A DNA stretch of 62,646 nucleotides, from the IMG/VR virus record IMGVR_UViG_3300035703_000094, positions 1-62,646 of that record. One strand, written 5' to 3'. Positions within the stretch are counted from its first letter, which is position 1, and the number at the start of each line of letters is the position of its first letter. Shown in pieces: positions 16,466-26,605 of the stretch. The DNA comes from a virus. The position numbers and the translations under genes are program-made. The notes beneath the pieces were generated by a model, which was not told the origin of the DNA, made no database searches, and saw only the letters and a list, made by a program, of their open reading frames with translations.

Positions 16466-17463
16466 TAGATGTCTAGCTCCGAATTGGGTGTTTTAGTAGT
16501 TAATCCAAATTTCGGTTTACCGCCTTGGGAATAGTCAGGTATATCGTTTGGAGGAGCAAAACCTCCACGAGAGATTCCTGGCATAGGAATGACGGTAGTC
16601 TGAGTATTAAGTGTACGCGGAGCTGCTTGTGGACCACCGCTTGTGCTGAGCAAGGTATTGGGTCTTTCTATTGTTTCAGTAGTTTCGGTAGTTTTTAGAT
16701 TTGCTGCATTCTTTTCCATTCTACCAGCAACCATTGAACCCGCCTGTAATGTACCTTGCAGAATTTGACCATAGGCTTGATACTGTGCCTGTGTTTCTGC
16801 AGCTTCCGATTCAATTGCTGCAAGTTGTATAGCTTGGTCAATATTGAATTCTGCAATATACTCCTTAAACTCTCGGTCTTCGGCATTCATTGCGGCCTTA
16901 AAAGAGAGGTCATTCTTGAACATTTCCATCTCATCAGCCATGAGGGTTTGTGTCAACTCCCACTCAAAAGCATTCTGGTCTTCGAGACGGGAACGCGCCC
17001 CCTCTGCTTCTAGCTTATCCAAGTAGTCGTCATTACTCAAGCGCATAGATGCAAGCGCATATTGTACTCTGGCACTATTTGCTTTGAAGTCCAATTCATC
17101 ACGGCGTTGTACAAAGTCCTGCAATATTTCCTGAGTCTTATTTTGCATTTGCTGACGTACGTTGAGTACTTGTTCATCGAGCTGTGCAGTCTTTTGTTGG
17201 AATTGCTGTTCTTGTTCTTTCTCTTGTTGCTCTAGTCCAGCAGCTGCTACCTGGCCTTGCAGTATGTCTTCTTGCTGTTGTTGCTGAGCTGCAGCTGCGG
17301 CGACAGTCTCCGCCAGGGAACCTTGCTGCGGTCCACCTTCTCCGCCCGCCACTTCACGCCCGGCTGCACCTGCCTGCAATTCACGGATACGCTCGGACTG
17401 TCCGAACTGCGGAAGTTGGAACCCGGAGGTAAGACTTTTCTTAACTTGGTCTAGCAGTGCCAT
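16465..17463 (-). CDS. Gln-rich coiled-coil virion protein, 332 aa
   Basis: The protein starts MALLDQVKKSLTSGFQLPQF and contains AAAAQQQQQEDILQGQVAA and long Glu/Gln helices, followed by a more ordered region with SFKAAMNAEDREF and a Pro/Gly-rich C-terminus. It shares its last base with the next gene and its start with the stop of the preceding one, so expression is tightly coupled. A similar mixture is found in inner-core proteins of podoviruses. No family motif is recognised. Confidence 0.55.
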   Translation of the reverse strand: MALLDQVKKSLTSGFQLPQFGQSERIRELQAGAAGREVAGGEGGPQQGSLAETVAAAAAQQQQQEDILQGQVAAAGLEQQEKEQEQQFQQKTAQLDEQVLNVRQQMQNKTQEILQDFVQRRDELDFKANSARVQYALASMRLSNDDYLDKLEAEGARSRLEDQNAFEWELTQTLMADEMEMFKNDLSFKAAMNAEDREFKEYIAEFNIDQAIQLAAIESEAAETQAQYQAYGQILQGTLQAGSMVAGRMEKNAANLKTTETTETIERPNTLLSTSGGPQAAPRTLNTQTTVIPMPGISRGGFAPPNDIPDYSQGGKPKFGLTTKTPNSELDI

Positions 17464-19946
17464 TAAGCAAGCCCTCCAATAATGTCACTGAGTTTAGTAT
17501 ATCTTGCTCTGACTTTTTGATTTCTGTCATCCATGCCGGATTGTTTATTGTCTACCCAAGTTTTAATTGCATCGCGTTGGTCTTTTTCATATTGATAGCG
17601 ATTATTTTCAAAGGCAATACGGTCATTTTTGACATTCCAAAATTCAGCTTCTGATTTTTTGTGTGCTGCCTGTGCATTCCGCCAGTTATCGTATATTTCT
17701 TTATAACGTCTGTATTTATCCATCCGTTTTTCATAATAACTTAAACGTGCCTGATAATCTTTTTCTGATTCTATGTACTCAGAATCATCGTTTTCTCCCT
17801 TACGTGGACGGTCCGGTACTCGCGGGTAACCACCACGGTCATCGCTTACATCATCATACTCATCGGAACTTCTTGCATCGTAGAATGCTCGCTGAGTAGC
17901 TTTTTCATTGAGCATATTCTGATGATTGATTCCGCCCAGCCGTCCTTCTTCTCCCATCTTTTCATTAAATGCTTGTTGATAGGATTTATTGCCGGTCTCT
18001 TTGTAATATAATTCATCACGGGCCTGCGATGAAGATGGAAGTGATTCTTGTGGAGGATTAGCTGTAGCTTTTCTTAACTTACCCAAAGTTGTAGAGAAAT
18101 ATTCCCGCATTGCTTTAAGATTGGAGCCATCCAGAATCGAAGCTGAAGGTTTAGTTTCTCCGGTCAAACCAAGTTGTTTAACTTTATCTTTAAGTCCTTG
18201 AATATTAAATTGCCCGCCTGCGACTAAGTCACCCAGACCAGCCTGATTAAAGATGTCCTGGAATTCGCCGAGATTCTGATTAGATGCAAGTCTCGAAAAA
18301 CTGCTACCTGTATCTGGGATACCAATAAATTCGAGGAATTGTCTAACTTCACTACCTGCCGTTTCAATATTAGCGGGCTGAGCCACAAAGTCCTTAGCTC
18401 GTTTCTGCGCAATGACATTCTGAATAAATGGCTGTACACCTGTCTTAGCGATTTGCTGCAGGTCAGCTGCCGTAAGATTCTTGTAAATGTCTGGACCTTT
18501 AAGGCCAGTACCACTAAGTGCAAATGAATTCTTGGATAGTGTGGCCAGCAACTCACTCATTGCAGGGCCTGTATTTGCATCCTGCAGTAGTTTGAACTTA
18601 GCTTGGTCATCTGCCGAGAGTGTGGAGAACTTATTATCCAAGCTAGGCTTTGTAAGGTCGCCAAAGAATTCTTCCATAATCTGGTCAGCTGGTTTCCAAT
18701 TTTCATCAATGGCAACATTCTTGAGATTTGCCTCAACTTTATTTGAAAGGTCCTGCAGGTCTGGAGACAATTCATTGACTTTGTTTTGGATAGCATCTCG
18801 GTTAGCTTCAATCCAACCTTTGAGACTAGCCGGAGCAGTATCTGGTTTATCAAGCCAGCCCTTCAATTGAGCCAGTGCTTCAGGTTTCTCGAAGAACTCA
18901 CTAATCTCGAAAGACTGGTCACCAAGCATGACCGTATCGCCATCCTGCATCTGGGCGTCGAGGTCGCCTACCTTTTGGTCCAGAGCAAGTACGCCAACCT
19001 TACCAAGCCTGCGAAGATTTTCCAGAGCCAACTGACGTTGTGCAGGAGATGCGGTCGGGTCAGCAAGGGTTTGCTGGTAGGTTGTAACATCTTTGAATTC
19101 TTCTTGCTTCCATTGCTGAATAGCTGCAGTAACATCGCCCAGACGCATATTGGAAAGGTCAGAACCTTTTGGCAAAATACTTTTGAGCAATGCCGTCAAT
19201 TCATCCGAATCTGCAAGTCCTTCAGCCTGTGCAAGAGTATCCGCTGAATCAGTAGCAAGGAATTTATCGAGAGTTGTATTTGTGTTTGCTTCAGTTACGG
19301 CTTTACCAAAGGCTTGAGACATTTGGTCAGGAGTCATATTATCGTAGAGATTTGAAGCAATAAGCTGAGCATTTATTTGGGCAGATGTATCTTTGGTCAA
19401 CTTAATTGCACCAGCCCCTACACTTGCCAAGGCATCGTTAACTACTTTGATGTCTGCATCTGTGACAGGTTTATCTGTTGTGTTTGCAATAATCTTTCCG
19501 ATAGCAGCACTCAGAGCATCACGTTTTTCTTTGTCATCTTTGTACACACCCTCTTTAAGCGTAGCCCCTGCGGGAACTAGCCGGTTAGTAAACTCTTTTT
19601 CTAATTGTTTATTGATATAGGTAGCCATTGTCTCATCGAGGCGACCCAGGACAGACGCCTTTTGACGTATGCCCGTGACACGTTGGTCAGCTTCAATATC
19701 TTGTTTTGCTATATCACGAATAGCGCCAAGTCTGCGGGAACCTACGTCCTGCATGGCTACACGCAGTGCATTGACTTTGGCAGGAGGTGTGCCTGCCATC
19801 TTAGCTGAATCTGGTCCACGCCCTTGTTCCATAGCTCCGGCAGGAGTTGTCGCCAATTGAGCACCAGTCTGCTCAGCAGCAGTCGTGGTTGTCTCGACAA
19901 GTCCTCGGCCCTGGATACGGGCTAATGTACTAGAGCCATTGGCCAT
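17463..19946 (-). CDS. Large internal virion/ejection-type protein, 827 aa
   Basis: This protein is not recognised by motif. It is long and mainly helical, with many short Asn/Asp/Ala-rich repeats in its first 600 residues and a strongly charged Tyr/Arg/Asp-rich C-terminal part (residues about 690-800, such as YEKRMDKYRRYKEIYDNW). It is the first of the five consecutive large proteins after the tail hub gene and is preceded by a GAGGTGAAAC ribosome-binding site. Position and size suggest a virion protein, probably of the inner core. A non-enzymatic tail role cannot be excluded. Confidence 0.55.
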   Translation of the reverse strand: MANGSSTLARIQGRGLVETTTTAAEQTGAQLATTPAGAMEQGRGPDSAKMAGTPPAKVNALRVAMQDVGSRRLGAIRDIAKQDIEADQRVTGIRQKASVLGRLDETMATYINKQLEKEFTNRLVPAGATLKEGVYKDDKEKRDALSAAIGKIIANTTDKPVTDADIKVVNDALASVGAGAIKLTKDTSAQINAQLIASNLYDNMTPDQMSQAFGKAVTEANTNTTLDKFLATDSADTLAQAEGLADSDELTALLKSILPKGSDLSNMRLGDVTAAIQQWKQEEFKDVTTYQQTLADPTASPAQRQLALENLRRLGKVGVLALDQKVGDLDAQMQDGDTVMLGDQSFEISEFFEKPEALAQLKGWLDKPDTAPASLKGWIEANRDAIQNKVNELSPDLQDLSNKVEANLKNVAIDENWKPADQIMEEFFGDLTKPSLDNKFSTLSADDQAKFKLLQDANTGPAMSELLATLSKNSFALSGTGLKGPDIYKNLTAADLQQIAKTGVQPFIQNVIAQKRAKDFVAQPANIETAGSEVRQFLEFIGIPDTGSSFSRLASNQNLGEFQDIFNQAGLGDLVAGGQFNIQGLKDKVKQLGLTGETKPSASILDGSNLKAMREYFSTTLGKLRKATANPPQESLPSSSQARDELYYKETGNKSYQQAFNEKMGEEGRLGGINHQNMLNEKATQRAFYDARSSDEYDDVSDDRGGYPRVPDRPRKGENDDSEYIESEKDYQARLSYYEKRMDKYRRYKEIYDNWRNAQAAHKKSEAEFWNVKNDRIAFENNRYQYEKDQRDAIKTWVDNKQSGMDDRNQKVRARYTKLSDIIGGLA

Positions 19947-20003
19947 GTTTCACCTCGCAGTGGACAGCTTAGCGTTAACTCAAACAAAATGCAAGTGCAT
20001 TCC

Positions 20004-23000
20004 TTACTTACGGGTATCGTCAGCTTCCTTGGTACCCTTTGTACTCATGGCTGCAATACGGAATGTAACTCCCGAGAATTGCAGTGTCTCATAGATGCCG
20101 GCATTATCAATCTTGGTCTGGAACTGAATAGCCTTACTTGTTGGTACACTAAAGCGAATAGTCTCTCCCTTTAACAAGCCCAAGTCAGACAAGCCAGTAC
20201 GTGAATACAGACCCTGTGACTCATACTTGTCGCACTCGTAGTAATCCTCATGCAAGTCAGTAGCCATGGAGACTACCGTGTTTTCCTGACTGATGTTGAG
20301 ATTCTCTTCCTGTGGATTGCGGAAGTGAACGCTAACATGCAGCAATCTCTTACGAATGTTAGGGATACCCAGGTCATTGGGACGCAGGGCTACGGTAGCC
20401 ACAATAGCTGACCCACGGTCAGAGTAGTCCCATTTAGTCGCGGAGTTACGGCGAGTACAGACACGTGCATGCGTAGTTGCAAAGAATTCATCAGCAAAGA
20501 GGTTAGCCCAGCCGGTTGCGACGTGATTATCGTAGCGTGTCCACGAGCCGGGTTGTCCACGTGATTCACGGGTATGTTCATAGACAAGCACATCCGAGTT
20601 ACTGGTAGCGTCCTGCAGTGGAACGCTTAGCTTGTATTGTCGTCCTACGCCAAAATGGTGTCCCTGCGCCAAGTCAAGCTGATTAAGGTCAACTTCCTCG
20701 CGCCAAATGCGGTCTACGAATTGGCCAATCGGTTCGACAGTCAACTGCCTGGTCAGCTTGTAAATGCCCGACTCGTTGGCAAACATGATGCCATCCTTGG
20801 TAGGAGCAATCGAGTAAGGAGCCGTGCAGCCCAATCCTTGTGATTCAATCTTCTGTACTTCCCCAGCGACACGTCCGTCATTACCGACACGCAAGTCAAC
20901 CAGGTAAACAGAGTTTGTCTTGAAGACGACAAGCAAAGATTCGCGTGTAGCCTGACCGAAGGCCGACTCACCGAAGAATGGGATTATGCCAGTAATTTCC
21001 TGACCATCGGCGGCATTCACATCGACAGGCAGTACTCCATCATCGTCGGCCAATGTAATCAGTCGCTGGTCTACTTTATTAAATAGTTCAGGATAGTTTT
21101 GGTAAGAATAGATGACACGGCTTGGGAAGATGGGAGCCTCACTTTCGAGCAGCACCACACCTGCCTTGTACTGCAAACCTGTGTAGATAATCTGCAGAGA
21201 ACTATTAGTTAAGTCCATCTTGAATGCAAAGCTGGCTCCATCTTTTGGCTTACGCAGTCTCAACGTACCCAGGTCAAACTCACCACCTGAATCGGCCATA
21301 ATCCAAGGCTTGAAAGAGGACTGTCCATTGAGATTTGTATTGACTTGACGCATAGCTGAGTTGATTGCTGCAGCCGTACGATTCATGATAGTCAACACGT
21401 TATTGTCATTACCGCCATTTTGCTGAAAACATTTATCAGCATGGGCTGCATTTATGAAAATAGGAACAGTTCCTGCCGGGCTAGTCGAAGAACGAATAAC
21501 AGCAGAATCACAAGAAATATTTGCATTAACTGTACCTTCACCGGGAGCATAGACAGTTAAAGATGTTGTCGTGGGATTACTTGCAGCGCCTTGTGCGGTA
21601 CCAATAATTTGAAACCAGCCTACACCTTTCGTTTCTCCACTACTGCTTACGTCATTGGTGACGTGGTGCAAATAGACCCAATCTCCGACTAATGGTGCGT
21701 AAGGAAATGCGTCAGCACTTTTGAGAGTAATTGATAGTCGGCCTGAAGCAATTGTTGCCACGTCTATCTCGTGATATTCTGAAACATATTCACAAGTTAT
21801 CCGACTAGAAATACCTATAGAAACTTGGTCATCTTCATCGTTATAGACAGTAAAGGTCTTTCCTACAAAATCATCAAAAGTAATGGCTGCACTAGCTTTG
21901 ACAAAGCGAAGACTCATAGCCTGATAGCCGCGCAGATTACCGAGAACAATGCGGTTATTAAGCGAGGTAATATATTTTGCACGTAGCGGTTCACTAAGTG
22001 TTACGGCTGATAATTGGTCTCCCGCAGTAGAAACAATCTCTCGGTCCTGTGGCAAGCTGACTATGGTTGAATTTGATTCCGTATCTACAAAATCAATGTA
22101 TCCTGCGCCCATGGTCTGAGGCATCTCCACTTCACCAACAAGGTAGAAAGGAGGTACCGGAGTACCGCTTGCGACAAGTTGAGTGCGGTAAATTTGGATG
22201 GTTAATTTCTCAAAATCATAGTTATCCCAGACAGGCAGTCCTACCAACCGGAGATGAATACTTGTTCCGTTGTCAATAGTTACTTTATAGTCTTGTACAC
22301 CTGTCGTAGCACCGACGACAAAGTTTCCATTAGCATCGCGTCCGCCAATACGGAAGTAATACCAACAAGTTCCGCCTGTCGCAATTGCACCAGAAGTCTG
22401 TCTCCGTACAAACAACTGAGGATTCCAGCGAGGTACACCTGCTCGATATATGTTAAAGCCGTCAAACTTCTGTATTGGGTCATAGCCGTTGGTCAGATAG
22501 AGGTTGTTCTGACTCATGGTTGAGCGTACCGGAACCTGTGTACCGTACTCGTTTGCATGAAAATGTTCAGTCATTCTTTTGTCTACGGCATTGTAGAGAG
22601 TCAGGTTGGCTGTATCAATCTGAGGTTTCTCGACAGCTTCCCAGCGACCTTCTATTGTAAATGTACCTCGGTTGAATGAGTCATCTGCAATACTTGTAAT
22701 CTCACTTAGTTGCATTTGTGCAAGAATAATACAACCAGTCAATGCTGGCATATTCAGGACACCAGGAGCGGCAAGGGTGAGCGTACTATTGTCAATACCT
22801 ATTTCAGAAACCTCGAACTCTGCAGCATCATAGCCTAAATCGTGTACAAGCACCCTCTGTCCGACTGAGAACTGGCGGGCATTCGAGACACCTGTTAGCG
22901 TCAAAATTTCGTTATTGACAACCGCTGTGACGTTAGATAAGTTTGAACTCAGAACGTACGCCACCTCTACCGGCTCCGCTCTCCCAGCTATAGCTAAGCT

Positions 23001-25073
23001 ATCACCTCTCAGCACAGCCCTATCTAAGCTAAACGACCTATCCTGACCACTAGCTGACCTCGGACCATAGCAATACTTATCTGTCCTGCTCAGATTGATA
23101 AGCTGACCATTCGCTACCTGAATCTCCTCCACCACGCCAGATACATACATGTAAGGCTCAGCTGAACGGTCTGTTCCGATATAGCCAAGTTGTGTTCCTT
23201 GAGGGAAGGACTGTGCAGAGATGAGGTCTCCACGTGTCAGCAAAGGACGGTGGTCAATCGAGAAGCGGTCAGTGAATACTCCTGCTTCACCAGAATCGAG
23301 GCAATTGTAATCTTGTGAAGTGAATCCTGGTTTAATCAGGAAGCTACAACTTTCGCTGGCTGTAGTCTGCAGGCTCCAAATTGGCCATTCGCCATCAAAG
23401 GATTTCAGTTCTGCTCCGCGCAGGGAAAGCAGGTCACCGTAACGTGTGGTATCCGTGAAGGGTACAACAAGTGGTTCTGCTCCTTTGAGAACATTCTGTC
23501 TATCGGGAGTACTGAGTGTAACCCAGTAACCCTGGTCTGTCTCTGACCACTCGATGGACAGGATACGTGCCCAGCCAGATGCTCCACCCTCAAATGTGAT
23601 AGCTCCCCTGGTTCTCACGATGAAAGCTGGGTCTTCTACCAGCTCGTGAAAAAGAGGCGCTAAGAGGGCCGTGGCACGTGCTCTGGCACGCAGGGAGGGG
23701 TAGAGTACTGAAGCCTTGAGGTAAGGGGCTGCATCGGCCTGTTTGGTGGCTTGGAAGAGATTCCAGCCTAAACCAGCCACAACTGTGTTGTAGCCTTCCG
23801 ATTTGTAGGTGTCGATGTGCTGTACCCAGCCACTGCGAGGAGCTTCCTTGGTTGGAAACAATTCTTCTGCTACGAGACCGTAGACAGATAGCTCTGGCTG
23901 TGCATCGAAGGCATTTGCGGTAACTGTATTGATAGGGGTTACTGTTATGGTTGTACTTTTAACTTGAGCATATTCCCAAACAAAGACGATGTTTTGCGAG
24001 ACAGGGAAAGGGTTATCGAAGCTGACAGTAGCTGTCCCTGCAACCGCATCTACGGTTAGTTCGTTTGGCATTACCCGGGCAAGATTTCCGGTAGCTGCAT
24101 CGCGCAGAAAACAATCCAGAAAAAGAAAATCTCCTTCCAGATTTGGTATTACAAATTCGGCATTGGCAACATTTCCGCCTACCGAGTCAATCAATTGTTG
24201 CGCCACAGGGACAGAGTAGAGCATGACTCTGTACACACCTGATTCGCTGAAAGTAACATCTACCTGGCCTGTGTTCTCGTTTACAATTAGTTCAGTCGGG
24301 AGGACTTCCTTGTAGAAGCCTCCACTTACTTCGTAGGTTCTGCACAAGATATTGAAAGTGTTTAGGTTGTGGACAGCCGCCGTAATTGTGACGCTGTTTA
24401 CTGGAACAAGGTCAGTTCCGTATGTCGCACTATAACTTACGCCTGCAATGCTAGGCAATTCCAGGGCGTAGACAAAAGTAGTTATCTCGCCGTCCGTATT
24501 GTCGTAGGGCAGTGTTACATCGTATGTAGTTGTATCAATCTCAATGCCGTTGAGAAATAAGAACTTGTTATTCTTGTTTGTTTGACTTAGGCTTTCTACA
24601 CAAGCGATAAATAGGTTTGATGTATTGTTGCCGTGTTCTGACTGAGGAAAACTTAGACTGCCTGAATGGCTGGCTAAAATAACTTTACGTGGATTGGATT
24701 CGAAGGTCGGGTAGTACTGTGAGGTGTACGTTTCACCGAAGTCATTTATTCCATCGGCTGTACGTCCTACGACGAGGATTGGGCCGGGCGGTACGTTGGA
24801 CAGGTCGATGTCTAGATTGGGATGCTCATTGCTTGTCATCTGGAACACCAGCTTATCGGGTGTACCGTTCTCTTGCTTTACTGCTGCAACGCGGATGGGT
24901 AGATTGCCGAGGTAGTTGCGAAAGCCTGCACGTTTCTCGACGAGACCTTCTGAATTGAAGTCTACGTTGAGGGCATGCTCGACAAAACCTGCTGGGATTG
25001 AATCTTCGGGTGCTTGCTGGTTGATACCGGAGGCAAGGTCTTTTTCAGGTACGGAAGCATAATTCTGTGCCAT
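20004..25073 (-). CDS. Tail tube/hub-like protein with beta-propeller traits, 1689 aa
   Basis: This is the largest gene in the window. The N-terminus (SGINQQAPEDSIPAGFVEHA, then ALNVDFNSEGLVEKRAGF) matches the pattern at the start of T7 gp12-like nozzle and P22 gp10-like stabiliser proteins. The C-terminal half has the typical propeller segments TNSVYLVDLRVGND, GCTAPYSIAPTKDGIMFAN and SGIYKLTR. The long middle is all-beta with repeated Gly/Asn turns and is probably an insertion of receptor-binding or surface domains, because typical homologues are about 500-800 residues. It would form the tail nozzle or stabiliser below the connector. The gene has a leader of about 80 bases without an obvious terminator. 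Confidence 0.7.
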   Translation of the reverse strand: MAQNYASVPEKDLASGINQQAPEDSIPAGFVEHALNVDFNSEGLVEKRAGFRNYLGNLPIRVAAVKQENGTPDKLVFQMTSNEHPNLDIDLSNVPPGPILVVGRTADGINDFGETYTSQYYPTFESNPRKVILASHSGSLSFPQSEHGNNTSNLFIACVESLSQTNKNNKFLFLNGIEIDTTTYDVTLPYDNTDGEITTFVYALELPSIAGVSYSATYGTDLVPVNSVTITAAVHNLNTFNILCRTYEVSGGFYKEVLPTELIVNENTGQVDVTFSESGVYRVMLYSVPVAQQLIDSVGGNVANAEFVIPNLEGDFLFLDCFLRDAATGNLARVMPNELTVDAVAGTATVSFDNPFPVSQNIVFVWEYAQVKSTTITVTPINTVTANAFDAQPELSVYGLVAEELFPTKEAPRSGWVQHIDTYKSEGYNTVVAGLGWNLFQATKQADAAPYLKASVLYPSLRARARATALLAPLFHELVEDPAFIVRTRGAITFEGGASGWARILSIEWSETDQGYWVTLSTPDRQNVLKGAEPLVVPFTDTTRYGDLLSLRGAELKSFDGEWPIWSLQTTASESCSFLIKPGFTSQDYNCLDSGEAGVFTDRFSIDHRPLLTRGDLISAQSFPQGTQLGYIGTDRSAEPYMYVSGVVEEIQVANGQLINLSRTDKYCYGPRSASGQDRSFSLDRAVLRGDSLAIAGRAEPVEVAYVLSSNLSNVTAVVNNEILTLTGVSNARQFSVGQRVLVHDLGYDAAEFEVSEIGIDNSTLTLAAPGVLNMPALTGCIILAQMQLSEITSIADDSFNRGTFTIEGRWEAVEKPQIDTANLTLYNAVDKRMTEHFHANEYGTQVPVRSTMSQNNLYLTNGYDPIQKFDGFNIYRAGVPRWNPQLFVRRQTSGAIATGGTCWYYFRIGGRDANGNFVVGATTGVQDYKVTIDNGTSIHLRLVGLPVWDNYDFEKLTIQIYRTQLVASGTPVPPFYLVGEVEMPQTMGAGYIDFVDTESNSTIVSLPQDREIVSTAGDQLSAVTLSEPLRAKYITSLNNRIVLGNLRGYQAMSLRFVKASAAITFDDFVGKTFTVYNDEDDQVSIGISSRITCEYVSEYHEIDVATIASGRLSITLKSADAFPYAPLVGDWVYLHHVTNDVSSSGETKGVGWFQIIGTAQGAASNPTTTSLTVYAPGEGTVNANISCDSAVIRSSTSPAGTVPIFINAAHADKCFQQNGGNDNNVLTIMNRTAAAINSAMRQVNTNLNGQSSFKPWIMADSGGEFDLGTLRLRKPKDGASFAFKMDLTNSSLQIIYTGLQYKAGVVLLESEAPIFPSRVIYSYQNYPELFNKVDQRLITLADDDGVLPVDVNAADGQEITGIIPFFGESAFGQATRESLLVVFKTNSVYLVDLRVGNDGRVAGEVQKIESQGLGCTAPYSIAPTKDGIMFANESGIYKLTRQLTVEPIGQFVDRIWREEVDLNQLDLAQGHHFGVGRQYKLSVPLQDATSNSDVLVYEHTRESRGQPGSWTRYDNHVATGWANLFADEFFATTHARVCTRRNSATKWDYSDRGSAIVATVALRPNDLGIPNIRKRLLHVSVHFRNPQEENLNISQENTVVSMATDLHEDYYECDKYESQGLYSRTGLSDLGLLKGETIRFSVPTSKAIQFQTKIDNAGIYETLQFSGVTFRIAAMSTKGTKEADDTRK

Positions 25074-25156
25074 CTGTGGTCTCCCAAAATATGTAGCACT
25101 TGCGTAGAGATTCGCGCCATGCTATAAGGAAGCTACCACCGAGAGACCCAATTAGG

Positions 25157-25339
25157 CTATTCCTTCTTGGGTTTCTTTTCTTCTTTCTTGGGCATTTTCC
25201 CTTTGAGATTCTGATACTTGCTTTTCCCGGCCTTGCTCAGTGCAATTGCTACTGCCTGTTTCTGCGGTTTCCCTGCAGCTATTTCGGCCTTTATGTTCTC
25301 GCTGATTACCTTGTCTGACTTTCCTGATTTGAGTGGCAT
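25157..25339 (-). CDS. Small basic conserved phage protein, 60 aa
   Basis: A lysine-rich protein starting [20 protein letters not shown], with [20 protein letters not shown] in the middle and an end of Lys, Glu and Pro repeats. Short proteins of exactly this pattern recur among virion genes of many tailed phages. The function is unknown, and the highly basic, helical character suggests binding to DNA or to an acidic capsid protein. A longer overlapping frame (25152-25367) was rejected because it loses this conserved sequence. Confidence 0.75.
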   Translation of the reverse strand: MPLKSGKSDKVISENIKAEIAAGKPQKQAVAIALSKAGKSKYQNLKGKMPKKEEKKPKKE

Positions 25340-25360
25340 AGTTGTTTCTCCTATTATTCT

Positions 25361-25612
25361 TCACCAAGCCGGCTTCCTGCAGGCCCAGTATCCTGGGGTA
25401 AACTTATCATTCTTCTCGTCGCAGTTATGTCTGTCCCGGAATGCTTTTCGGCGGCCCGGTTCATCTGGTCTATTCGGCATTGAGGCGTCCCCGTAACGAA
25501 TCAGCTTCTCCTTGCCATCTTTGCATGCCTTGACTTTGTAGTCGTGCTTGCCGTCATTGGCTCGGGTCGGTTTGTTGCAGGGCATTTTGTCTTTAAGTGA
25601 TTTTACTGACAT
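25361..25612 (-). CDS. Small conserved phage protein, 83 aa
   Basis: A basic protein with the segments KEKLIRYGDASMPNRPDEPG, then RRKAFRDRHNCDEKNDKFTP and GYWACRKPAW. The set RYGD...RRK.F..RHNC...YW recurs in short proteins near head or connector genes of many phages. Its function is not established. The cysteines and histidine could bind a metal. It lies between the small Lys-rich gene and the connector-like gene, with spacings of one and about twenty bases. Confidence 0.75.
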   Translation of the reverse strand: MSVKSLKDKMPCNKPTRANDGKHDYKVKACKDGKEKLIRYGDASMPNRPDEPGRRKAFRDRHNCDEKNDKFTPGYWACRKPAW

Positions 25613-25613
25613 A

Positions 25614-26579
25614 TTAGCTATTCCAAGTAACGCGCCATCTTGAAGCGCGGTTCATCCAGTTTTTGCTTGTGTTCCTGACTCGGCTGGTGTTCTCGCGGCC
25701 CGACCATTGACGCTCTACATCCTTCTCCATCTGGTCAAGGACACGCATCTCCATGTCTGTCTCGCCACCTAGCTTCCTGGTAAGTTCCGCAATAGCAAAC
25801 TGAATAACATAATTTGCAAGCGGATTGCGTAGGGGTGAAATACAAGTATCTGTGACCAGGCAGATGTAATCATCCAACTGCACAGTCTCAGGTATAGTCC
25901 GGCTAATAGTCTGTCCATATACTTCTTCACGGCTTGGGATGGCACGGAAGAGGAGACGGTTACCGACAATGTTCTGAATCTGATGAGAACTCTTGACGAC
26001 GCCTGTGTCCTTATCAATTACATTAACATAAGCATTGTTAGAGTCAATAGCTGATTCCAAACTTTCTCCGGCAACATCGACAGTTACGTAGTTTGCTGTC
26101 ACGTTGACGCCCGTGATACGTCCCTGCTCAAGTCCTAGCTTTGGCGGTTCCTTGAGATACCAGATGCGGAATTGGTAATTGCCAGTAGGCTTAGGAGCTA
26201 CACGGTAAGTACGGCCAATGGATGCCCACGCAAGTGGCGAGTTGGCTGAACCTTGTGTCTCGAAATAAAGCAGGTCACGGAAGTCTACGCGGCGTACAGG
26301 AAAGACTGAACCATTCTGGATAGTCTCAATCTTTTCGATACGGTCCTCGAAGGCGTCTTCGGGTATGTCGTAGTCTGCTTTATCTGCAGTAGGGGAGAAG
26401 GTAATGGAGGTCAGCAATGGGTCTGGATAACGACGAGCCAGCACCGAATAGGCTTTCGAGAAGCCACGATTCAGCGCCGGTATTACGTCACGGTCATCAT
26501 CAATGCTGGCTGTGTTGTCTTCGTCAAGCTGACTACGGACAGCCATGATTAGGTCTTTGGTTGTAAGTGCCTTAGCCAT
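25614..26579 (-). CDS. Head-tail connector (adaptor-like) protein, 321 aa
   Basis: The protein starts MAKALTTKDLIMAVRSQLDE, followed by DDRDVIPALNRGFSKAYSVL and ARRYPDPLL. This is the helical opening of podovirus gatekeeper or adaptor proteins, which stack under the portal ring. The middle is beta-rich with YDIPEDAFEDRIEKIE and FRIWYLKEPPKL, and the C-terminus is helical again with ELTRKLGGETDMEMRVL. It lies just upstream of the hub gene in the same operon, as in T7-like phages (gp11 before gp12). Homologues are often shorter (about 200 residues), so an inserted domain may be present. Confidence 0.65.
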   Translation of the reverse strand: MAKALTTKDLIMAVRSQLDEDNTASIDDDRDVIPALNRGFSKAYSVLARRYPDPLLTSITFSPTADKADYDIPEDAFEDRIEKIETIQNGSVFPVRRVDFRDLLYFETQGSANSPLAWASIGRTYRVAPKPTGNYQFRIWYLKEPPKLGLEQGRITGVNVTANYVTVDVAGESLESAIDSNNAYVNVIDKDTGVVKSSHQIQNIVGNRLLFRAIPSREEVYGQTISRTIPETVQLDDYICLVTDTCISPLRNPLANYVIQFAIAELTRKLGGETDMEMRVLDQMEKDVERQWSGRENTSRVRNTSKNWMNRASRWRVTWNS

Positions 26580-26605
26580 CGTCCTGAGCCTCCAGTATAT
26601 GAGGC

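Noticed and set aside
22980-23040. TAGCTAAGCTA-like palindromes similar to the 55077 cluster
   Set aside because: They lie in the coding sequence of the hub-like gene, on Leu/Ala/Ser-rich codons, and lack the ordered 18-base repeats, so chance is likely.
25978-26000. CTGATGAG on the plus strand as a second hammerhead core
   Set aside because: No stem II followed by GAAA, and no pairing arms. The sequence is inside the connector-like coding region.
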